The notes under the pieces were generated by a model. The model ran no database searches. It had not been told where the DNA came from and worked only from the letters and a program-made list of their open reading frames with translations. The translations under genes and the position numbers were made by a program. A stretch of DNA of 64,000 bases, from positions 48,394,162-48,458,161 of the forward strand of contig OX457031.1 in the NCBI GenBank assembly GCA_949752745.1. The letters are read 5' to 3'. The stretch comes from Protula sp. h YS-2021. Taxonomy: Eukaryota; Annelida; Polychaeta; Sabellida; Serpulidae. Positions within the stretch are counted from its first letter, which is position 1; every line of letters begins with the position of its first letter. Below are positions 37,337 through 50,839 of this stretch, piece after piece.

Positions 37337-39147
37337 TTATTCCCTTTTTTTGTTAGTCACCATTGTGAATGGCTTGCCCATTGTGTTTATGGTCATTTTC
37401 AACCTTTTGCCACCTACACCCAATTCTTCCATTAACCTTTGTGTACAAAAGATAACGCTGCTTCCCGAATCTAAGAAGGCATATGTTTTAACAGCTTTGA
37501 AACTGTTCTTCACCTTTACCTCAACCGGTATAATAGCCATAGCACATTCTTCACTACCGGTCCCCGTAGAGCTACATAGCTGATTTACTGGAGCTTCCGT
37601 TTTCTGTTCAACGTTTTTATCATTAATTTTGTCTTCTCTATGAAGCGATGTTGGATGGTGACGTTTACATTTTTTTACAAACACACCTGTTTTCGCAAGA
37701 TTTGCTCAAATGACCAAACTTCAAACAACCAAAACATAAACCTTTTGATTTAACAAGCAGTGCACTCGGATAACCGATGTGTCTCGACTGAACAATACAC
37801 ACAACCTTTGCTCGTAGGCTTACCTGACCCTGACTTGTCAGACTTGCGTTTGGTCTGTTTATCGTCCGTTGAAGTGGCGAAAGATCCGGTGTGCCTTTTT
37901 GGAGTAGTTGATGACGTCACTGATTGCGGTCATTCGTAATCTTTGCTTCGGATTTCACAAATGTCACAAGATCTGTGAAACTGATTTCGTCGTGGCCTTT
38001 GAAGCGATGAATTTCTCTGCACCACCGATCCTGTAGAAACTGAGGCAGTTTTGCCACAAGGCGTTTCATGTTTTCCGGATACTCCAATATTCGGACCTCT
38101 CGAACATCTTTGATAGCGCTGTCGAGTTCTTGGAGGAACACTGCGTAGCGGTCTAGTGCCTTGCCATCATTTGCACGTATTGACGGCCAATTTAACGCTC
38201 GTTTGACGTAAGCGTGAGCGATAACTTATCGATCACCGTAACGTTCGTCTAGCTCGCGCATCGCTGTTTCATATGCATCCGACGCGTTCAAATGAGCGAA
38301 GCCCGAAACGATTCCTTTAGCTTCGCCGGAAGTGTACTGTTCAAAAACGTATATTTTTCTTCATCTGGGTCGCAGTAAGCGACAATACGACTGTTAAACT
38401 GACGTACAAACATAACATATTTTAACGCATCGCCATTAGATTTCTCTACGTCGAACGTTAATTTTCTAAGCAATTTCGTGATATTGACAACGTCGGTAGC
38501 ATAATTACTTTCGTAACGTTTGTCATCAACGACTCGAGAAAGACGGGTAGACACCGACCTGACACTAGCGCTATCGCGCTCACTGATCGCGGCTTCAGCT
38601 ATCTTCAGCTTGGTCTGTAGTTCCAGTTCTTCTCTTTTCCGTCTGAGGTCAATTTCGAGCTGTTCGCGCGTGCGATACAGATCTCGCTCCTGGTCTTCTA
38701 TTTCTTGCCGTTTTTTCATGGCTTCCGCTTCGGCCTTGAGTTCTTCGCATCGCTGACGTTCTCTCAACAGTGAGGATGTTTGCGACTTCCGCGAACTTTG
38801 GGTGCAAATGCTTTCATCTGCTTGACTGGAAGAAACTTCGCCGAACCATGTTTCTACCCGAGATTTGACCTCAAGCAGAAAGTTTCGCTGCAAATCCAGC
38901 CTTGATTCTTCTAATTCAGTGCCATCATTAGCTGTGTGGCTAACTCTGGCGTCACATTAGTCAAGGAAGCTGCCATACTTCTCCAACCAATCCTTGTGTT
39001 TCAAGCAAACGCTTTTTTGTCTCTTTTGAGCATAAAGACATCAATTTCTCCTGATAGTTTTGTCAGCCAATCAAAGGTTTGAGAATGTTGCTCATCTTGG
39101 ATTCGCTTCGACTCTGACCGGGTTGTCGGTTTGTCGACCGTATCCAT
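37337..39147 (-). pseudogene. Body 3 gag, knuckle and protease
   Basis: Protease piece 37337-37684 (YAFLDSGSS); the knuckle is shifted by an extra T near 37672. Gag pieces lie at 37917-38141 and 38288-38893, with the N-terminus up to ATG 39147. It carries the TAA shared with body 1 near 38957. Confidence 0.8.
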
Positions 39148-39179
39148 ATCAAATGTGATATCAGCAATGTGTTAATAAT

Positions 39180-40126
39180 TGTGGAAGTCAAAATCTTTGG
39201 AATTTATATATCTTTATTGTACTGATGTGATTCCTTAACCACGTAAAGACGCAACGATTAACTGAAAAGAAAAAAAAATAAATAAAAATAAATCCTAAAA
39301 CAAGTTCAATTACGTTTCAATCTCAGAATATCATTCGCGTGGAATTCAAGATAATTATCATTTTACAGACATATTTTAATATTTTCATCTAGTACAAACC
39401 AACATTTAATAATAATTAATAATCAATTAACCGACCTTACTTTTTAAACAATAGAGAAATATTGGCAACCACATCTTAATTACATATACATAATCGATCA
39501 TATAATCATGTGCGTAATTTGCTCAATGTGAATTAATTTCAATCAATTTAAATCCACGAATGAACATAAAACAGCTTACCACATTTTATGCGCTCTTATA
39601 TTCCTTAACTTCCACAAGTTTCCCTTTAATTACACCTTTGTAATTAAGCACCTTTACGCAGATGCGTACCAAATATCATATGCTGCAGAACAGCGATGTA
39701 CGGCTATGGGAAATCGAACGGAAATCAGGATCATAAGAATTTACCAATAAAGTGGGAGGTCGGAAATGAGTGTTTTTGGGTATGGAAATAAAGTTCCAGT
39801 TTTGGGGACTGGTTGGATAAAATACCGGCATTGTCTCCGAATTTCATGGAAACCCTTAGTATTAACGGCAACGTCATACACAGGAAACGAATAACAATTC
39901 AAACTTAATGGACCTTTAATGGACTTTTAAACCTGGAAGCAAAACGACATCTCATCTCAACCACGGAAACTTGTTTCGAAATGTCTTTCTAAGAAACAGC
40001 TGATTTTTAACGGAACTTCAGTGTTATTCATATGATGGATTTACATCCGTTGATGCACTTGGTTCTGAAGCAATAAATATGTGTTAACTTTTCAAGGTCA
40101 AAATTGTTGCATATCTTGCCGTAACA
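39180..40126 (-). repeat. LTR-D (5' LTR on the minus strand)
   Basis: Rightmost LTR. Its outer end reads CCGTAACA before host sequence, i.e. TGTTACGG on the minus strand, with the canonical TG. In the three inner LTRs the corresponding base pair is CG. Confidence 0.82.
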
Positions 40127-40602
40127 TGAAGTGTAGGGTTTCTTCAAATACAGTGTAGCGCCGTAAACAGGACCAATAGTGTGACTGAACTCAAGCGCTC
40201 CGATTTCCAAAGTGGTCATATTTTGAGAGATTCTTTATTATCAAAGGTTTTCTAGTACGCGGCCATTGAAAAAAGTGCTTCTATTTGAGAGACGATCATG
40301 TTTTCTGGGTGGTCATATCACGGGATATCTTGTAGCTTCATTAAGTACTATTTGATAAAATTTTTTCGTAAAGAGGGTGGTATTCTTTAGGCCTATAACT
40401 GACACCAGAGAATTAGTATCTTAATGTGCCTAATGTAAGAGAGCTAGGAAGGTACTGTAGTTTCTGTTATATGATATTTTAAGACATGTAGAAAAAGGCC
40501 AGTCAGATTATTTTATCATGCCTGTCTGTCCGTCGTAAGCCTTATATGGTTCGCAGCATAACTCTGATGGCCCTGGTCGATCTTGATGAAACTTGCAGGA
40601 AT
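40127..40602. other. Intergenic
   Basis: No gene seen. AT-rich unique-looking sequence between the array and a MITE. Confidence 0.4.
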
Positions 40603-40604
40603 TA

Positions 40605-41333
40605 CAGTGGAACCTCGGCATCAGACCATCTCCCTCTTTCGACCATCTCTGAATTAGGGCACTTTTTCTTTTGGTCCCGAATGCGCTCCATTGACTTTAA
40701 TGGTTAAGAAAACTCCCAATTGGGACCACCTCGGATCGGACCAGTTAGGGCCGCTTTTTCGGTCGCGAGCCCTCAAAATGCCTGAGATCGGACCACTGTC
40801 AGTCAGTGGGGCGTCCGCTGTATTTTTGCGGCAGATTACTTGCAACACTGAGCATGTTGCAGCTTTAGATATTGTTGCTAGGGATTATGGTAGCAAGTGT
40901 GTAACCAGACAAGGGTTTAGTTTTGTTATCTTTACTTTTGTGCCTTGTCTAAACAATAGCGGTTGACAATATACAAACCCGAGACATCTAATTTAAGTGG
41001 TGTCTATTCTTTTAGTATTTGAGCCGACCCATATGCCACCGAATTCAAAATGACAATTAAATGTCAATTTAAGCACAAAAAGGTAATTTAAATAAGAAAA
41101 AAAATTGTTAAAACTTTCTCAAAATGGAAAGCAGAGAAAAAGTTAATAGAAAAAGAAAAGACATTAGTCTCAAAAATAAAATTTAATTAATGTGCTTGGA
41201 CATCAAACTTGAATCTGCGGTCAACCAGCAAAATTTTACCCAAGTAGGACCAAGTCTCCCAAATGGGACCACCTCTGAAATAGGACACATTTTATCCGGT
41301 CCTAAGGGTGGTCCGATTTCAGAGATTCCACTG
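40605..41333. mobile_element. MITE-like element, Tc1/mariner/pogo-type ends
   Basis: Left end (TA)CAGTGGAACCTCGGCATCAG; the right end is the imperfect reverse complement (GAGATTCCACTG(TA)). TA dinucleotides flank both ends. Inside are GGGACCACCTC-type subrepeats near both ends. It is 729 bases with no transposase frame, so a non-autonomous derivative. Confidence 0.8.
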
Positions 41334-41335
41334 TA

Positions 41336-43243
41336 TTCATTATGCAGTTGCCCAGCGATGGCTGACTTTTAATGCTCTTGATCGCAGCGTCATGATTACA
41401 GACGTCAGAAGAGCAACCAGATTATGGAGCCTTTGTCCGCAGCACAACTATTTTATTCCTATGTCAAATTTGCCGAGCTTTTTCAGAAGTTAGGATTCTT
41501 TTTTGGTGACTCCCATCCTAACGCAATCGTTAGGCAATAATTTTGCTCGCAGAGTATTGTCCAATGTCATTATTGCAACTATGACCTGACCTGGCAAGTT
41601 TTGACTCTATTTTCTAGTCACTTCAGTGAAATTATTAATTGGCTTTTGCTTACTCATTGCTTTAATTAAATACCAGTGTGTACATACAACGATGTTGCAA
41701 TAAACAAGTTCTGTAGCAAAAAAAAAACGAGACAAAAATATGTACCGCCCCAAGGTATCGAAAATCTTCCACCTAGTTCAAACAATTAAGCCCTCCTGGG
41801 AAGGCTGTTTGTAGCCGCTGCATCCACAATAGTTCTATTTTCAGCCTTAGGCGTTTTGCTGTATATAAGGATGGTTTTAGGCTAATAAGGTTTAACAGAG
41901 TGATAATGATAATGGTCCGATTGGTTGAAATTGTCCACTAATAAGGTAGATTTATCATTTCTAGAGATACTACTAAAGTGTCCCTGAAATATATCTATAA
42001 TTGGTTAGTCTGTTTGCCTCACATATTGTCCCCTGCAAACCTGCTTGTTATAAGATAAATTAGAGTGTTTTTTTGAAAATTAACTTTTGTTTTCGCCTTT
42101 TATTGTCACTTTAAAACTACCCACGTGAAGTTAATTTCAGTGCAATGTCTTCATTTCTTAACGTTCAACGCTACTCTCTCGCTTTCGATACGGCAACACA
42201 AACAAGTAGATCCCTAGATTTTCAGGTCTACGAAATCCCTTTTTAATCTTCAGATTATTTAAATCTCTTAGATTAAGGTTTCTAATCAGATATGGGGTGT
42301 TTTTGTTCACAATTTTTCCATGGTCTGAGTTGTGTGATCTAATTAAGCGGACAGAATTACTTGGATTTTCCTCTTCTCAGGTATATTACAAGGAGCCAAG
42401 AAGGAGTCATGATCCTGGCGTATCAGCGCACTCTCCACTAATTGTAGAGCGTAGCCTCTGTCAAGGAAAGAAGTCGCCATTCCTGATGAACTTTTATCAA
42501 AGTTACTGAGATCAGACACGTTGTACCCGAAGAGTGCGTAAATAAAATTAATAAAGATAATCTGTTCGAATAAGAGAGTTGCTGAAGCATGAAGGCATTA
42601 GTTCAGCGCCTCCAAAGGAAATTGCTATTGCAAAGTTCTCTACAAATCGCCCACGTTAATTTGAGCATAATTTCTGTCCAATCTCACAAAGGGCTCGGAA
42701 CAAAAATTTCAATTTTTATATGGGAGTGCTAGCAACCAAATCTGAGTTTTCAGATTAACGTGTTAAACTAGGCTTCATCACTAAATTCAGAGGAATTTCC
42801 AAACTCAGGAACCCCGAACGTCGCAGAAATTAGCAGTAGAGCTATGAATGTATTCTTACGCCTTTGTAAGAGAACAATCTGGATCGTGAAGTAAAATAAC
42901 CAGCGTCAAATGTTCAACAGAAAAAATAGAGCAAAGAAACGGTACTGCACTCCTATTTTCAGTGTTATCCGAAGCCAAATCATTGTATAGCTTTCACTCC
43001 AGAGGCTCATCAGTTACGTCGTACTCAGCAGGTATATTCTTTTACAAAACACTGTAAAGATATGAAACATAGCAAGAGGAATTATCATAGTCGCACACTC
43101 CGAAGAGGGGCAGATCTAAAAGAAATAAGAGAGAACGCGACGTGGAAGACAGAAAATAATTTCCTTCCGGATCTAGTTCCGTGGGTGCTAACCAGTAAAG
43201 ATATGTTGGTTTGATCACCTATTATGAAATTCAGAGTTAAGGC
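41336..43243. other. Intergenic
   Basis: AT-rich; no supported gene, short open frames only. Confidence 0.4.
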
Positions 43244-43640
43244 CCACTGAGTCTTTCGACAATCTATGCTTTCAGTTCGGCGACAAGTGGTACTGGTATA
43301 AAACCCTGCCGTTCGGGCTGTTGTATGCGGCCACTGAATACGTGAGACCAACGACTTCTCATGCTTCTGTTTCAGTACCTTGACAACTGGCCAACGAATG
43401 GTGGAATAATGAGCAAGATGACAAACTCTACTTCTCAGAGACAACCGCAAGGAGTTCTATCGTGAAATTAGAATAGAAATAGGGTAAAAAGGTAATCGAG
43501 TTCTTCAGGGGTCAGTTCGAGTTCACGAGACATATGATTCACCTGACAACCGAACGTCTGGGTAAAATGGAAAGCTTCACAGCAGTGGGGCTATGGGAAG
43601 ACTACCTGTCGTTGCTGAGAAACTATTAGTTCTTTCGGTA
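43244..43640 (+). pseudogene. Reverse-transcriptase scrap, possibly DIRS/Ngaro-like
   Basis: A plus-strand frame reads CFQFGDKWYWYKTLPFGLL, resembling the 'Y-x-Y-x-x-LPFGL' RT block. About 250 bases on, another frame reads FEFTRHMIHLTTERLGKM, like the later 'mtl-lp-eR' part of DIRS-type RT. Stops and frame shifts lie between. Identification is by eye and weak. Confidence 0.4.
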
Positions 43641-46600
43641 GCCAAGGAGATAAATTTGCGGGCTGTAATTCTCGCAATATCAGTGGTTAGTTAGACAAGC
43701 GGTAAAAATACTGTGTTGCCGCGACTTTTCAGTCACACTGAAAGCCAGGACAAAATTCAGTGTGAAGCAACAGATGAACACGCGATAATTCGCACATCCC
43801 GATTATTCGTTCACACTAATTGTTAGTGCCATATTCACATGGCCCGAGTGCAATTATTTAGAAAATGTTGCATGCCAACCAACACGAAGAAGCGGCTAGG
43901 TAGGCGATGAATAACTATCTAGTACTCTCACTTGCAATTCCAAACCTGAAGCAATGTTATATGGTACTGTACTAAGCAACTCTCAACACTTTTCTTTCAG
44001 GTACAACGTTGTGCTCCCTGCCGTGACGTTCTGCATATCATTGTATCAAACAGGTGTAATTCACGAGTTACCAGAACAAAACGGTGGGGTTAGGTCAAAA
44101 GAGTAAGTTCCGGTTAATTCACAAATTGTATGTAGCTGGGAGGAGGGGGTGCTTTCTGTACTTTATGAAACGAAATGAAACGAGAATTCTAAAATCCAAA
44201 TAAAAGTAAGAAAATCAAAGTAATTCAGTCAAAACGGTCTCTAAGAATACCTTAGCATAAAAATCCGACAAAACTTTTTGAAGACATTTTTGTACATAGT
44301 TTTTTTATTTAGTTATTAACAACAGGGTTGGGTCTATCGAAGGCACTTGAAAACATATTCGGGCAGTTTAAGATAAATACTGCACCTACCAAGTCAAACA
44401 TTGCCCACTGGAATTTAGTTTTAGTCTTCCGTCAGCTACAATATGTAGAAATCTTCTGATACAAAGAATGAATGCCATGGTATGGTTTACCTTTCTCTTA
44501 GTATCAGCTTGAGGCAAGAGAAGGGAGAGATCCTTGCCTTACAACAAGAGGTCAAGAAGGAGAATACTGAGTGGAATAATTTATTTGTAAAATAGTTTAT
44601 TTGTATTAAGACGGAGCTGCATTTCTCCGCTTTTCCTGTCTTGATTTTGGTTCATGTATGCAAGTATGATATTTAAATAAAATATGTTATTTTACTGCAA
44701 CCTCATCTCACGTCGTCGGGTGTAATTCAAGCTTTGGGAATCATCCAATGTTTGGAAGAAGGGGATAGATAGGTTAACTGGTGTCGGTGTGTCTGTTAGC
44801 ATGCATCTCAATAAGACATCTCTGGTGTTTTTCCATTCTGTTGTTCTTTTAATGAATAAGTCTACATTGGTTTCGGTACGGGAATATCCGAGTGTCAGAT
44901 TGATCAATAAAAGTGGGACTGAGCTTTGTGTGCTTTTCTTTTAGACTTAAACTCAGCACTCTTCCATCCATGACTTTATCAACGGGCTGTTACGTGTTTA
45001 GTGCAATCTTTTTCGCTCAGTTTAGAATGATAAACTTCACTGCTCTGAGCTTCAGAACCATCTAAAAATTGAGATAATCGAATTTAAAGCGTTTGTGAAA
45101 TAAAAGTCAACAGAAACACAAAGGCGCAATTCGCTTTCCCCACTTTTTTATTTTCCCTCCCACCTTCCCTCAACAAGCCCAAGTCAGTTTGGGAAGGGAA
45201 TGAAATGGAATTCCGAATTACAGCAGCTACGTAATGTAATTCCCCACTTCTGCTTGACTCTTGAGGGATTACTGGTGCTCATCCAACTGCTACATAAAAA
45301 GTTCTTTTCTATTGCATGAGAGAAGTAAATCGTAAGGAAACCCATCTAAAAGTGCAGAACGCAAATCACGTTTTACCGTAAAAGCTCGCTCTACGAAATA
45401 AAATGTGTGAATTTTTATCAGGCAAAATATTCTTGATACGTATAAATAATTAATACGTATTTCATGCATTTCATCTTTCAGCGTATTAACAAACGGATTT
45501 AGTACCCCATATTATTTTAAAAATGATTAATAAATGTAGTCGCATTAACAAATCCAGACAACCCTTCCCTTGTCTTCCCCTCTCCTCCCCTTGCGTAAAA
45601 TTTCTATAATTCTCAAATGAAATAAATCATAAAATAAGTCAGATCAAAACTACTTTTAATAAAAATAACTTATTTTATGTGACCCTGTCTATAAATCTAA
45701 ACAAAAACAAAACGTAAGCACTTCCACCATCATAAATTAAACAACAAATTTCTTTTAGACGTTTGCTAATTTCAGAGTTTTTCTATACAGTCTGTGTCTG
45801 GAACCAACATTACGCAAGATTATTTTTAAGAACTTCGGTACATCTTTTCATTAGATAAGCACAATACAGATTTTCAAATTCAGCATCACATTTCTGCACT
45901 TATCAATACAACCAAAATTTAACATGAGCCCAGATTCAATTTCACGCGTGAAATATTCCATAAATTAAAATAAAATTAAAACTAGTTTTATTTGGTATTT
46001 TGCTAACTATTATTAACATTGTGCTAGTTACAGCAGACTAGACAAACAGAATCTAAGGAGCATTTTGCAGGAAAGGGATGTCGGCACAGCAACATTTAGG
46101 AAGAGTAATACGCGGTTATCCCATCATCCGTTTGTTTTTCTTTCAGAATGAGCGTAGTATGATGGTTTCTTGTATCAGATTATTCAAATTTATGTGAAAT
46201 AGTCTTGGTTAAACATGGCAAAAAACTTACAGAGTGGTTATTAGCATGTGTCGTAGGTATTTCTTCTACCACAGATATATAATATGACAATATCAGTCAG
46301 GAAACACAGCACATTTTATTTTTGGTAGATTTTGCGGGCTCCGTGACTTGTAAGATACAAATAATTGAAAATTAAAAAAAATATGGAACGGGATATCTTC
46401 AAGTAAATTTTATCTAATAGTTATGCTAAGATATGTTTTGGAGACCATTTTGGCAAAATTTAAAACGTAATTTAAAAGAATCAATTTTGGCATAACTATG
46501 TCAACTTGATTTATACTCAAGAAAAGTGAAAACACAATATTGAAATCTGCAAAATGTATTATGTGAGATAAAATTAAGCCTCAACGTAATTACATGTTTT

Positions 46601-46660
46601 AGTAGGTGAAATATTAAGCTTTCTGTTTCTGAAAACAAAATTGACTTTTCATCAAAAGCG
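43641..46660. other. Intergenic
   Basis: No supported coding. A 50-base motif at about 46048-46095 (CAGGAAAGGGATGTCGGCAC) recurs at 47978-48025. Confidence 0.4.
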
Positions 46661-46773
46661 ATAATGTCACGCTTAATTAAACATGTGCTCTTAATATCGA
46701 GTGTGTCGTTCACGAACATATTTTAATAATGTCACGCTTAATTAAACATATGCTCTTAATATCGAGTGTGTCG
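46661..46773 (+). repeat. 65-bp tandem duplication
   Basis: ATAATGTCACGCTTAATTAA... occurs at 46661 and 46726 with few differences. Confidence 0.9.
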
Positions 46774-46984
46774 TCGACGATCTTCCCTTCCTGCAATTAA
46801 TCTGCATTGCATGGATCTCATCAAATTCTGTATTTTGTAAAGTGGAATGCGATTTCGCTCCTCCACAAGCACTTCTCAAAGTTCTGGCAATGTCTCAGAT
46901 GAAACGTTGCGCTCGCGTAGGCTTTTGCAAGAACCCCATGCATGTTCGATCGGCAAAAGATCCGGAGAAAAAGCGGATTAGGTC

Positions 46985-47640
46985 AAGTCATCGATGTTTG
47001 CGCTTGACAATAGTTTTCCCGGAATGAGGACGTGGGTTGTCAAGCTGTAGAATTAGACCATTTTGACACACAAAAGGGACCGCGCTGGGTCCAAAATTTG
47101 TTCCGATACTATTCAGCTTTACGTTCAGTGCGATGAGCGAAAAATATGCCATACTGTGATACTCTGACTGCCCATCGTCTCTTTCTTGAATGCAGACCCG
47201 CTCGTTCTTTCGACACCAAGCGCTGGCTATCCTAAGGCGTAGTTCAAGCAAAAACGCAATTCAACGGTAAAAGGACTTGTTTCCATTGTCTCTGTGTCCA
47301 GTTGAGATGTGCATTAGCCCACCCATCACAAACCGTATCGACGGAGCTGTGCTCTCACAATCTGGCTCCAAACACGGATTTAGTTGATTCGAGGGTTCTG
47401 TCAGGCAGTGATTGTTGCCGGACGAAAACGGTCTCGGATTTAGAACAGATGTATTCTTTGGTCCTGCCTGGAAGCAGTAAATCGCGGTCTCCTCGACTGA
47501 GAGCGATCTGCCATGGACCCTTTTTTTTAAAGTGTGGATTTGTGCATCCCAAAACTCTAGCTACCACTGAGACCGAATGTCCAATTTGGAGCATCCCGAT
47601 CCCGCATTCGTGCTGCATTACGGTCAGTCTTGGCATTACT
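46985..47640 (-). pseudogene. Decayed Tc1-like transposase
   Basis: The minus strand reads, in broken frames, an HTH-like part (MLQIGHSVSVVARVLGCTN, cf. Tc1 paired-like helix), then (46988-47251) a catalytic-region remnant with KNERV, a DDG segment and LQLDNPRPHSGKT, the 'DNA-x-PH' block of Tc1 transposases. Internal stops and frameshifts show it is dead. Ends were not defined. Confidence 0.7.
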
Positions 47641-49140
47641 AAGGCTTCTCAGGTCAGTATAAAGCTTCGTGCAGCGTGCCGACTATGATTTCTGATTTTA
47701 ACCGTGTAAGTTTAGTTTTTACTTCCGCATGCAATATCATGCTACGAAAAAAGGGGTTCCTACGTTTCGCGGCCTTTATTTCCGATAATCGAGTATCAGT
47801 CAGAAAAAGTTTTACCGATTCGATTAACACCTTGATTGGGAGCATATTCATATATAGAAAGTGATAGAATCAGACTGTGTAAAAACATAACACACAAAAT
47901 GTGCGTTACGTTTTTAAATTTGTTGAATATATATTTGACAGTATTAAAATTCGCGGTATTGACAACACGCTACAGAAACAGAACCTAATGAGCGTTTTCC
48001 AGGAAAAGGATGTCGGCACAGTAACTTATGGGAGCAGATAGATGTGTTTATTACTTACGAAATGACGTTTTATGTTACTTGTAATTTCTTGTATTGTTGT
48101 GATTTATTTATCTAACCCCTACCCGGCTTCAGGTTTGTTTGGTTCAAATGTGACTCTTTAAGGTGTTACAGGTGAAAGAAAATGCAAATACATGCACAAA
48201 CATAAAGATATTAATCTAAAATCAAAATATTTCGTCACAGCTTCCGGAAAGAAGATACCCCAAGTGAAACCCAACAAACTACAAACAACAGTAAGCTATG
48301 TGCAATGCAATCAAAACAAAGCCTCTAAGTTATTTCGAATTACACTTTACTTCTGTGATGCATGAACATTCGAGGCCTAGTAGTATATTATAAAAAAATA
48401 TAATATTCAAACCATCCAGCTAAAGTGCGCATTTTGCAGTTAAAGATAAAAATGTGATCTTTCTTTTATAACAAAGGGTACAAAAGGAAGAAAATAGAAG
48501 TAACAACAGAAGCAGTTTAGTTTGAGTTGAATTTACAGTTGAATTGTGTTTTCATGAGACAGTTATTTATTCCCCGTGAAAAATACCAAATTCAGACTAA
48601 TCGAAAACACATCATTTAAAATAAATATAAAAACGTCCATTGATATTTCAGAAAGTTGCTATTTCTAAGGTCATACTAAGCTCGAATTTTATTTATATTA
48701 TCACAGTAACCAAAATAACATATATTGCTTTCAGTAGCACGCAATTTTGCATTTAATTAGACTTTATTAAAGAATAGTTTCAGTGAAAATAATTGAAAAA
48801 AGGTATGACATTTAATAAGAGTGGGATCAATGTTCGGTCCATTCGAGGCCTCCAGTCGGACTTTTTGCTATCTTCAAAGCGTATCTTTGGCCCTTCTCTT
48901 CCAGAAATATTTATTAATTCGGGCAGTACTAAATCAACCCAGTATCGACATACCAAAGGACACCGTCGTTCAGCTGCCGAGTTATCCAGATCTCCAGATT
49001 TTGTCTTTAGAATGGAAATGTCTATTCTCGGACATTACTGCCTTTACAGCCGCAAAACGTCCACATATTTCGTTGTGTTTCCACTCTGACTCATGGACTG
49101 ACCATCAGATATTGCTTAAAGTAATAATGTTGAATTCCAT
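47641..49140. other. Intergenic
   Basis: No supported gene; contains the second copy of the 50-base dispersed motif (47978-48025). Two overlapping short frames at 48793-49171 have no recognisable features. Confidence 0.4.
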
Positions 49141-49730
49141 TAGAGTAAGGTGGGGCAAGAGGCCCCCTTAAGCGCGTTTTGCTATAAAATTTTATTGAGT
49201 TGAGATATGTTCCTTATCTTTTGGTTGGTGTTCAACCTCAAATCGCTCTACCTCCGCAATAGTGAATCAGTTATTAAAACTTTTTACTTTTCATGAAAAA
49301 CTGAACAAAAATTTTTGCCCTTAGTTGGCCTTTTGCCCCATACCTGGGGAAAAAGGCCCACGGGTGCCCCCGGAAGTGTACAAGGTAAATATCATCTCAA
49401 AAAATCACTTTCGCCTATCATCGGTTACACTCTGTTATGTTTTTAGAAACAGCAAGGCCACTTATTAATTTCGTGATATTACCCTAAAATCTGTAACCTA
49501 TAAAAACTCCTTTGGCTTCCCAAAAAATTCCGATTCTTATGAAATGGACCCCCTAAAATTAAATAATGTCTTTATTTGCAACATTGTGCCACTGTTGTGG
49601 TTTTATTTAGATTACATGTACTTTCGTCATGTGGCGCATCGATCATTTTGAGTGAAAAAAGTAACACATTTCAAAATAACGTTGAGTGAGCCTTTAACCC
49701 AACATGGGCGTCTTGCCCCACCTTACTCTA
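49141..49730. mobile_element. MITE-like element with GGTGGGGCAAGA ends
   Basis: Left end TAGAGTAAGGTGGGGCAAGA; right end TCTTGCCCCACCTTACTCTA, a perfect 20-base inverted match. TA at each tip may be the target duplication of a Tc1/mariner-type element. No transposase frame. Confidence 0.82.
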
Positions 49731-50128
49731 ATAAAATGTAGTTTGACAACGGTCTCTGGATAGGTCAGGAAAAGAAGAATAATCAGAAATCTCCGAAGTA
49801 TTTCCTTCCAGAATAAACTGAAAGTCGTGACTGCTATCAGCTGTGCTGAACCGCTGTTCCAATATGTCAATTCACTATTATAAGTAATTGTTATCGTTAT
49901 CGTTGAGATTACCATTAAACGAACTTGCCACAGGTGAGTCCACTGAACAAAAACATCCAAAGAAGCCAAGCTATTGTTTTGAACTAGATTGAATCTTGTG
50001 TTACTGCATACGGAATAACGGAAACATCAGTCCTTGCGAAAAGTCTCTGATGTAGAATATCCGCATGCCTTTGCCAATTATGCGTGCTAGCAGAATTATC
50101 CAATGTGCAAATGTGCCAGTCTAGCATC

Positions 50129-50234
50129 TATATGTGTTCAACAGGTGATGCCATGTGTATACTGTCTCCTAGGCATTCCATTATATGTGTTCAACAGTTG
50201 ATGCCAGTTGTATACTGTCAACTAGACATTCCAT
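50129..50234 (+). repeat. 53-bp tandem duplication
   Basis: TATATGTGTTCAACAG...GATGCCA...TATACTGTC...GCATTCCAT pattern, twice. Confidence 0.85.
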
Positions 50235-50839
50235 TTTTTCGTGATCGAAAGCACGAAAATTGTCAGAAACCATTGAAAAATCAACTTGTGCATTGTTATG
50301 CTGAGAAATACCCAGACATTGACGTTATTGATTGATCATAATTTCTTGCAATTTGGCATATCGGTTTGTACATAAACATGATGAAAAGCATGATTATTTT
50401 TATTCACAGACACTGCGTTTAGTGTACTGGGCAATGCACGTGAAATCGGTCATTCGACTGACGGAATGCATTGATCTAACAGTATTGCTAAATCTGAAAT
50501 GTAGAATCTGAAAAATCTCACACAAATTATGAGAATTTTTTTTTACTTTCAGGTTTAGAGAATAATGCCCCCACGGTTCAGTTGCTAGCATGTGGCCAAC
50601 ATAACAATCAAAGCTATGTGACGAAAAAGAATGCTTTCGTAAATTAGAAGTCAACAAATTGACTGAGGTATGCTTTACAATATAGGAAACATAGGAAATA
50701 TAACTCTGTTATTTTATATGAATTAATTTTTTATGCTAAAAATGTGCTGATGGAATTCTCATCTGTTGTGTTGCAGGAATTTACTTCAAACAGCAAACCA
50801 AATACGATGATGGCAAGTGTGAGGACGGAGCCTGAGATA

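Larger units (their letters stand above)
24379..40126 (-). mobile_element. Tandem array of three BEL/Pao-type bodies sharing four LTRs
   Basis: The order on the plus strand is LTR-A, body 1, LTR-B, body 2, LTR-C, body 3, LTR-D, with a period of about 4.93 kb. All coding is on the minus strand: gag, CCHC knuckle, aspartic protease, RT. On that strand the outer LTRs start TGTTACGG and end CTTCCACA. The host bases next to the array are TGCAG (left) and TGAAG (right), a possible 5-bp target duplication with one mismatch. RNase H and integrase are missing from every body. Copies are nearly identical, so the array is young, and its shape fits unequal recombination between LTRs. An assembly artefact cannot be excluded. 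Confidence 0.88.

Noticed and set aside
39148..39179. Canonical primer-binding site next to the 5' LTR
   Set aside because: The bases after the LTR on the minus strand (ATTATTAACACATTGC) do not match a tRNA 3' end that I can recognise.
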